Source: Parendozoicomonas haliclonae
GTDB taxonomy: Bacteria > Pseudomonadota > Gammaproteobacteria > Pseudomonadales > Endozoicomonadaceae
Direction of reading: 5' to 3'
Assembly: GCF_900174585.1 (NCBI RefSeq)
Contig: NZ_FWPT01000003.1
Coordinates: forward strand, 434,001 to 498,000
DNA: 64,000 bases
The notes beneath the pieces were generated by a model. The model was not told the DNA's origin and did not search any database. It saw only the letters and a list, made by a program, of their open reading frames with translations. Positions 58,536 to 64,000 of this stretch are shown here, piece by piece (the first letter of the stretch is position 1; every line of letters starts with the position of its first letter). The translations under genes were made by a program, and so were the position numbers.

Positions 58536-59474
58536 ATGAAAGAAAAACTGATTATCGATACCGATCCGGGTATCGACGATGCGCTTGCGATCTACTGCGC
58601 CCTGCAGGACAACAACGCCGAAGTGCTGGCCCTGACCACCATCTTCGGTAATGCCAATATTGATATCACCACCGAAAACACCCTGCGTCTGCTGGATGTG
58701 TTTGAGCGTGATATTCCCGTTTACCGTGGTGCTGCCAAGCCGCTGGTTCTGGCACCAAAACCAGCCCCGGCTTTCGTTCACGGTGAGAACGGCTTTGGTG
58801 ATATTCCTCAGCCAAAAGCGACCCGTAAAGAAGAGTCCCTGAGCGCAGCACAATACATTGTGAACATGGCCAACCAGCACCCGGGAGAAATCACCCTGGT
58901 GCCACTGGGCCCGCTCACCAATCTGGCTCTGGCACTGCAGCTGGACCCAACCCTCGCCACCAAGATCAAGAAGGTGGTGTTAATGGGCGGCAACCTGCAT
59001 GTACCGGGTAATATCTCTTCCGTAGCGGAAGCCAATATTTACAGCGATCCTCACGCTGCGGATATGGTATTTACTGCTCAGTGGCCGGTGACTGTTGTTG
59101 GTCTGGATGTGACTCACCATGTCATCTCCACGCCGGAGTACTTTGATCGTCTGGAAGCGCGCAGCCCGGTGGTTGGCAAATTCCTGAACGATATCACCCG
59201 TTTCTATATGGAGTTCTACCAGCAGCATCTGGATATTGCCGGCTGTCACGTTCATGACTCATCCGCGATTGCCTGCGCTCTGTATCCAGAATGGTTTGAG
59301 ATGGAACAGGGTCAGCTGCGCGTGCTGTGCGATGAAGAGTTCCGCGGAAAGGTTCTGATGCACAAGGAAATGGATCAGTTCTTCAAATATGATCCATGGA
59401 AAGGACTGCCAACTCAGAATGTGGCCGTAAAGGTTGATCACGATAAGGTTCTGAACTGGATGGAAAGCCTCTAA
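58536..59474 (+). CDS. Nucleoside hydrolase (IunH family)
   Basis: 312 aa. Splits ribonucleosides into base and ribose. The calcium-binding motif is DTDPGIDDA (8-16), with NANI and a third acidic ligand region in DVTHHV / VHDSSAIACALYP. Homologues are RihA, RihB and RihC; the exact base preference cannot be told. It fits the purine and pyrimidine salvage theme of apt and uraA elsewhere in the window. A hairpin terminator overlaps the pyk end. Confidence 0.93.
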   Translation: MKEKLIIDTDPGIDDALAIYCALQDNNAEVLALTTIFGNANIDITTENTLRLLDVFERDIPVYRGAAKPLVLAPKPAPAFVHGENGFGDIPQPKATRKEESLSAAQYIVNMANQHPGEITLVPLGPLTNLALALQLDPTLATKIKKVVLMGGNLHVPGNISSVAEANIYSDPHAADMVFTAQWPVTVVGLDVTHHVISTPEYFDRLEARSPVVGKFLNDITRFYMEFYQQHLDIAGCHVHDSSAIACALYPEWFEMEQGQLRVLCDEEFRGKVLMHKEMDQFFKYDPWKGLPTQNVAVKVDHDKVLNWMESL

Positions 59475-59487
59475 TCCAGACGCTTAG

Positions 59488-59530
59488 CCAATACCCTGAA
59501 ATCAGACTTTCAGAATCTTCAGGGTATTGG
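59488..59530 (+). terminator. Terminator of iunH overlapping the pyk 3' end
   Basis: A perfect 13-bp inverted repeat CCAATACCCTGAA / TTCAGGGTATTGG with a 17-nt loop is followed by TTT on the plus strand. Its right arm is coding sequence of pyk, whose stop is at 59502-59504. Confidence 0.72.
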
Positions 59531-60986
59531 TTTCTCCAACCACGGCCAGGGTATCGCCTTTGGTCAGCAAGATGCTGTCGCCCTTCTGTAGAAAACCTGC
59601 CTGACACAACAGCTGCGCCGCCGCTTCATTTACCGCAGCACCGGTTTTAAAACCAGTAGGATCAAACAGAAACGCTTCCACACCACGATACAGTGCCACC
59701 TTGCGCCGGGTTTCCTCCGAGCGAGTCAGTGCATAGATCGGCAATGCCGAGTTAATACGGGACATCCACAGCGGCGTGTTGCCGGATTCGGTTAGACAGA
59801 CAATCGCCTTGATCGCCCCCATATGGTTGGCTGTATACATGGTTGCCATGGCGACCGCTTCATCGGTTCGGTCAAAGCTGCAGTCCAGACGATGTGTGGA
59901 TAACTGTGCTGCTGGCTGTTTCTCGGCTCCCAGGCAAATCCGCGCCATAGCCGCTACGACGTTTTCGGGATGATCACCGGTTGCCGTTTCCGCAGACAGC
60001 ATCACCGCATCGGTTCCGTCCAGTACCGCATTTGCTACATCAAAGACTTCCGCCCGAGTTGGCAGACTGCTGGTGATCATGGATTCCATCATCTGAGTGG
60101 CAGTGATCACAGGACGATTAAATATCCGCGCCTGATGAATAATCTGTTTCTGCACGCCGACCAGCTCGGCATCACCAATTTCCACACCGAGATCCCCTCG
60201 GGCGACCATCACCGCATCGGAAGCCAGAATCACATCACTTAAGGTCTGACTGTTATCGGTCACTTCCGCCCGTTCAATTTTGGCGACCAGTGCTGCATGA
60301 CCGCCGGCCTGCTCCATCAGCTTGCGGGCCAGACAGATGTCTTCACCGGAACGGGGAAAAGATACGGCCAGATAATCAACACCAATATCCGCCGCGCTTT
60401 GAATATCAGCCCGGTCTTTCTCGGTCAGTGCCGGGGCCGACAAACCGCCGCCCTGCCGGTTAATACCTTTGTTATTAGAAAGCCGGCCACCATTCACCAC
60501 CCGGCAGAAAATACGCTGCTGATCAATACCGGTCACTTCCAGGGTGATGCGCCCATCATCCAACAGCAACACATCCCCCGGATTACAGTCTTCCGGCAGA
60601 GCCTGATAATCCAGACCGACACTATTGCTGTCGCCGGTATCGCCGGACAGCCCGGCATCCAGCACAAACTCGGCATTAGCTTTCAGATCGACTGCGCCGT
60701 CTTTAAATCGGCCAATCCGGATCTTGGGACCCTGAAGATCACCTAGTATCGCCACTGAACGGTTATGCTGGCTGGCAAGGGCACGAACCTTGTCAGCACG
60801 CTTTTTATGATCAGACGGATCACCATGGGAGAAGTTCAGTCGCACCAGATTCACCCCGGCAAGAATTAACGACTCCAATACTGTTCCGGAATCTGTTGCA
60901 GGGCCAAGGGTGGCCACAATCTTGGTACGGCGCTGGGGCTCTTGAGACGGTTCTTGAGAAGAGTTTTGAGAAGGTTGCTTATCCAT
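59502..60986 (-). CDS. pyk: Pyruvate kinase
   Basis: 494 aa. Final ATP-forming step of glycolysis. [12 protein letters not shown] opens the barrel; [31 protein letters not shown] (catalytic lysine), [10 protein letters not shown] and [10 protein letters not shown] follow, then the effector domain. The first 20 residues are a Gln/Ser/Glu-rich extension ([13 protein letters not shown]) with a small repeat. E. coli PykA is about 480 aa. It converges with iunH. A terminator of the upstream antiporter gene lies in its leader. Confidence 0.97.
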   Translation of the reverse strand: MDKQPSQNSSQEPSQEPQRRTKIVATLGPATDSGTVLESLILAGVNLVRLNFSHGDPSDHKKRADKVRALASQHNRSVAILGDLQGPKIRIGRFKDGAVDLKANAEFVLDAGLSGDTGDSNSVGLDYQALPEDCNPGDVLLLDDGRITLEVTGIDQQRIFCRVVNGGRLSNNKGINRQGGGLSAPALTEKDRADIQSAADIGVDYLAVSFPRSGEDICLARKLMEQAGGHAALVAKIERAEVTDNSQTLSDVILASDAVMVARGDLGVEIGDAELVGVQKQIIHQARIFNRPVITATQMMESMITSSLPTRAEVFDVANAVLDGTDAVMLSAETATGDHPENVVAAMARICLGAEKQPAAQLSTHRLDCSFDRTDEAVAMATMYTANHMGAIKAIVCLTESGNTPLWMSRINSALPIYALTRSEETRRKVALYRGVEAFLFDPTGFKTGAAVNEAAAQLLCQAGFLQKGDSILLTKGDTLAVVGETNTLKILKV

Positions 60987-61011
60987 AAGCTCAGGTATTT
61001 CCCATACAAAA

Positions 61012-61054
61012 ACAGGACAGACTGTTTAAAAGGCTTTTAAACAGTATTGTCCTG
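61012..61054 (-). terminator. Terminator of the NhaC gene, in the pyk leader
   Basis: On the minus strand AGGACA-AT-ACTGTTTAAAA, a short GCC loop, TTTTAAACAGT-C-TGTCCT, then GTTTTTG: a stem of about 17 bp with a small bulge. It ends 26 bp before the pyk start, so pyk's own promoter must lie very close to or within it. Confidence 0.82.
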
Positions 61055-61085
61055 TTTCCGCATGACGTCCTGATGAATCGCCGGA

Positions 61086-62423
61086 TTAGATTGTTGTTTC
61101 TACTTTCAAAGGCTTATTAATTTTCGGAAAGCCGGTCACGATCGCCAACAGTGCAACCACCGCAAGAATCCAAACGTAGTGAACAGAGCCGGCAATGGTC
61201 AAAGGTGACAGACCGGAAATGGAACCCGCCAGCAGAATCTGTGCACCCCATGGGATGACGCCCTGTACGACACAGGAGAAGATATCCAACAGGCTGGCTG
61301 AGCGACGCGGGTCAACACCGGCTTCCTTGCTCAAATCCCGAGCCACATCACCAGAGGCCAGAATCGCAACAGTATTGTTGGCAGTAAACAGATTGCAGAT
61401 TGAGACCAGACCGGCAATACCAAACTCACAGGCTCGCTGGCTCAGACGACCACCACGGGAAAGCAGCTTGCGGGCTGTCTGAGTTAACCAGGCTTTACCA
61501 CCGCCTTCTGTCATCATCTTGCTCAGACCACCAATAAACATGGACAGAATCATAATCTCCACCATGCTTTCAAAGCCGGCATAGATATCATTGCCTGCCT
61601 GACCAAGGGAGTAGTTGGCCATCAGCATGCCAAGAATGGTGGAGACAACAATACCGCTCATCAGTACCACCATTACATTGATACCGGAAACCGCCAGCCC
61701 CAAAACCAACAGGTAAGGCAGCACCAGAATCGGATTATCCAGTTCGCGAGACGCCGTTTCACCACCCTGCCCCATCAGTGTCAGGACCAGCAAGGTGACA
61801 ATCGCGGCAGGCAGGGCAATGCGGATATTGAACAACAGCTTGTCACGCATATTGCAGCCCTGAGTGCGGGTCGCGGCAATGGTGGTATCAGAGATCATCG
61901 ACAGGTTATCGCCAAACATCGCACCACCAACGACTGCACCAATACACAGCGCCAGACTGATATCGGAACCCTGGGAGATACCCACTGCCACCGGTGCAAT
62001 GGCCGCAACGGTGCCCATTGAAGTGCCCATGGCTGTCGCGATAAAACCGGAAACCAGAAACAAGCCGGGCAACAGGAAGGAGGCTGGCAGCAGCTTAAGA
62101 CCCAGCGCCACAGTTGCATCGACACCACCAATCGCACCAGTAACCTTGCTGAATGCGCCAGCCAGCAGAAACACCATGCACATGGTGGCGATATTGATAT
62201 CACCCACACCGCGCAGGAATGGAAGAATACGCTCTTCCAGCGTTCCTCTGGCCAACAGCACCGCCACTATCATGGCCGGCAAGGCAGCAACCGGTGCTTT
62301 TATCTGATAGAAAGCAAACTCGGTGCCCTGAGCATAGTGATAGAGACCGCCACCAAAAAACACGGCAACAAAGATACAGAGAGGTAGCATGGCGCGGCTT
62401 CTTGCCGCTGGCGTGGAGTTCAT
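61086..62423 (-). CDS. NhaC-type Na+/H+ antiporter
   Basis: 445 aa with about 11-12 hydrophobic helices. GAFSKVTGAIGGVDATV, ATAMGTSMGTVAAIAPV, GAVVGGAMFGDNLSMISDTT and ANNTVAILASGDVARDLS carry the NhaC/ion transporter (IT) superfamily motifs, with the Asp-containing half helices that bind Na+ (FGDNLS). In a marine organism it helps sodium and pH balance, though amino-acid antiport occurs in relatives. The start at 62423 has a weak ribosome site. Terminator follows. Confidence 0.9.
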   Translation of the reverse strand: MNSTPAARSRAMLPLCIFVAVFFGGGLYHYAQGTEFAFYQIKAPVAALPAMIVAVLLARGTLEERILPFLRGVGDINIATMCMVFLLAGAFSKVTGAIGGVDATVALGLKLLPASFLLPGLFLVSGFIATAMGTSMGTVAAIAPVAVGISQGSDISLALCIGAVVGGAMFGDNLSMISDTTIAATRTQGCNMRDKLLFNIRIALPAAIVTLLVLTLMGQGGETASRELDNPILVLPYLLVLGLAVSGINVMVVLMSGIVVSTILGMLMANYSLGQAGNDIYAGFESMVEIMILSMFIGGLSKMMTEGGGKAWLTQTARKLLSRGGRLSQRACEFGIAGLVSICNLFTANNTVAILASGDVARDLSKEAGVDPRRSASLLDIFSCVVQGVIPWGAQILLAGSISGLSPLTIAGSVHYVWILAVVALLAIVTGFPKINKPLKVETTI

Positions 62424-62732
62424 ACCCGATTAAACGACCTTGTAGTTGTTCTGAATCATCAAAATTTCGTTATTTTATTGATCGTCCTACAGCTGACCTA
62501 TGCGCACTTTACACACCTTTACACTATAGACAGCCATTCAGCGCTTCCTGCCCCCGGAAACCCACACTCTTTACCTGTTGATAACCATTCCCATCTCACG
62601 TCTAATACCCGCCAGCGTCACTCCACTATCGACGGGCATTGTTTTTCTTCACCAGCCCCGTCCATCAGTAGTAACCCAGAATCCGGAAGACCAGATGATC
62701 CCCAGTTCAGCGGGCAGGGAGTTCCCTCGCCT
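62424..62732. other. 309-bp divergent intergenic region
   Basis: It separates the NhaC gene and the ABC exporter and must hold both promoters. ACACTATAGACAG near 62521 gives a possible -10 (TATAGA) for the ABC gene, without a clear -35. A weak repeat ACCCG / CGGG before TTGTTTTT (62607-62646) is not a firm terminator. No small gene is convincing. Confidence 0.45.
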
Positions 62733-64000
62733 ATGACTCTGCTATGGAAAATGCGTTTTATCCTGAAGGCGTACTGGAAGCAGTATCTGCTGGCGTTCGT
62801 GTGTCTGCAGACGGTCGCGATTCTTAACCAGCTGCCGCCATGGCTGATTGGCAGGGTTGTGGATGAAATCACCACCGACAGCCTGACCGGGGATGAACTG
62901 TGGATGATCATGGCCGGCATTCTGATATCCGCAGTTGCCATCTATGGCCTGCGTTATGTCTGGCGCGCCCTTCTTTACGGAGCCTCCGTTAATATTGTCC
63001 GTGAACAGCGGGATCTCCTGTTCCAGCACCTCACCCGCATGTCTCCGGCTTTCTATCACCGTCATACGACAGGTGACCTGATGGCCCATGCCACCAACGA
63101 CCTGAATGCCGTCGAGGACTGTGCCGGCGGTGGCATTATGACCCTGATCGATTCCTTTATTGCCGGCTTTACCGTACTAGCGGCGATGATCTTTGTGGTC
63201 AGCGGGAAGCTGACTCTGTGGATTCTGATTCCATTCCCTGCCCTGATCTGGGCTACCAGCCGCTACGGCATTCTGATGCACGAACGCTTTGGCAAAGCGC
63301 AGGAAAGCTTCTCCGCTCTGAACGAAGAAGCCCGGGAAACCGTTTCCGGTATTCGTGCGGTTCGTGCACACCAATTGAATAACCGCCAACATCGCCGGTT
63401 CCATGAACAATCCCGCAACACTCTGGATGCCAACCGGCGTGTTGCTCGAGTGGATGCCCTGTTCATTCCCAGCGTACAGATATTCTTTGGTCTGGCTTTC
63501 GTGATTGCCCTGATGGGCGGCGCGTGGCTGATTCAGGGAAATGAAATGACCATTGGTATGCTGACGACTTTCACCCTGTATCTGGGTCAGCTGCTTAGCC
63601 CGATGATGCAGCTGGGCTGGCAGTTCAGTATTTTCCAGCGCGGCAGTGCATCCTGGAACCGCCTTGAAAAGCTGTTTGCCCAGAAGCCGGAAGTCACAGA
63701 CCAGCCGGATGCAACAGAAGCTCCGGCAAGCCATGACTTGCGCTTTGCCATCAACAGCTTCAATTATCCGGACAGCGAACGCCCGGTACTGGAAGATATC
63801 CACTTCAATGCTCCAGCCGGTTCCTTTATTGGTATCACCGGTCGCACCGGTAGCGGTAAGAGCAGTCTGTTCCGGGTGCTGCTGCGTGAATTCAATTTAC
63901 AAGATTCGTCGTCTATCACGCTGGGGAATCAGCCGATAGAGTCCATCAAACTGCACGCCCTGCGTGATCAGTTTGCCTGGGTTCCCCAGGAACCGATGCT
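62733..64000 (+). CDS. MdlA-type ABC exporter, cut by the window end
   Basis: At least 422 codons, open to the last base. Starts at ATG 62733 with AGGGAG 10 nt upstream. Half-transporter layout: six helices in residues about 15-310, with the region around YHRHTTGDLMAHATNDLNAV typical of MdlA/YheI, then the ATPase: RTGSGKSSLFRV (Walker A) and the Q-loop at VPQEPM at the very end. The signature and Walker B would lie beyond the window. Mdl-type exporters work as heterodimers, so an MdlB-like gene is expected next. Substrate unknown. Confidence 0.88.
   Translation, partial: MTLLWKMRFILKAYWKQYLLAFVCLQTVAILNQLPPWLIGRVVDEITTDSLTGDELWMIMAGILISAVAIYGLRYVWRALLYGASVNIVREQRDLLFQHLTRMSPAFYHRHTTGDLMAHATNDLNAVEDCAGGGIMTLIDSFIAGFTVLAAMIFVVSGKLTLWILIPFPALIWATSRYGILMHERFGKAQESFSALNEEARETVSGIRAVRAHQLNNRQHRRFHEQSRNTLDANRRVARVDALFIPSVQIFFGLAFVIALMGGAWLIQGNEMTIGMLTTFTLYLGQLLSPMMQLGWQFSIFQRGSASWNRLEKLFAQKPEVTDQPDATEAPASHDLRFAINSFNYPDSERPVLEDIHFNAPAGSFIGITGRTGSGKSSLFRVLLREFNLQDSSSITLGNQPIESIKLHALRDQFAWVPQEPM

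Noticed and set aside
62618-63803. Minus-strand frames at the right edge
   Set aside because: They lie opposite the ABC exporter frame, which is continuous from 62733 to the last base and has all expected motifs.

Overview
The window looks like a chromosomal segment of a marine gammaproteobacterium of the Oceanospirillales type; Endozoicomonas or a close relative is my best guess. Basis: about 53 % GC by eye, the conserved ffs-dnaX-ybaB-recR block, an Anr-type FNR next to apt, EfpL (YeiP), an NrtR-controlled NAD salvage locus, and several eukaryote-like proteins. The genus is an inference. Nearly all genes are intact, densely packed and ordinary in codon use. I see no insertion sequence, prophage block, CRISPR array or replication origin.

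Layout. 1-2.6 kb: two unrecognised minus-strand genes, each with its own terminator. 2.6-12.9 kb: fnr/anr-apt, a lysozyme-like protein, a DksA-type zinc finger protein, an exported 1-Cys peroxiredoxin, ttcA, a Bax-like glucosaminidase, a Yip1-type membrane protein, sprT, a lone Hpt protein, recQ and a YecA-family protein. 12.9-16.1 kb: a PstS-like binding protein fused to an OmpA-type domain, and a proline-rich coiled-coil protein of effector-like character. 16.2-19.9 kb: a zinc-uptake operon resembling zrgABCD of Vibrio, behind a candidate Zur box. 20-25.2 kb: two hypotheticals, then recR, ybaB, dnaX and the 4.5S RNA gene. 25.4-31 kb: a secreted hypothetical, an LVIVD-repeat protein, pncB-pncA facing nrtR, and a YfcH-like epimerase. 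31-36.8 kb: a DmdC-like acyl-CoA dehydrogenase, photolyase, cytochrome c, an exported-looking cytidylyltransferase and a UraA-type permease.

36.9-37.8 kb holds six identical tRNA-Arg(ACG) genes on the minus strand, in two transcription units with near-identical sigma70 promoters. 37.9-45.5 kb: a HAD hydrolase, efpL, yjaG, a DUF2788 protein, aidB, a VanZ-like protein, an InaA-type kinase, a YceB-like lipoprotein and endonuclease V. 45.6-52.7 kb: a CpxRA-like two-component system divergent from an RND efflux pump. 52.8-64 kb: a YbaK-domain protein, a membrane-anchored amidohydrolase, a pentapeptide-repeat/potassium-channel fusion, a TSUP exporter, an SDR dehydrogenase, a nucleoside hydrolase, pyruvate kinase, an NhaC antiporter and the start of an MdlA-type ABC exporter cut by the window edge.

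The points most worth a second look are the signal-peptide-bearing cytidylyltransferase, the proline-rich repeat protein, the tRNA-Arg cluster, the zinc operon with its regulator site, the pentapeptide-channel fusion with an inverted repeat bracketing its promoter, and the PstS-OmpA fusion. All functional calls come from reading motifs; no database search was run.
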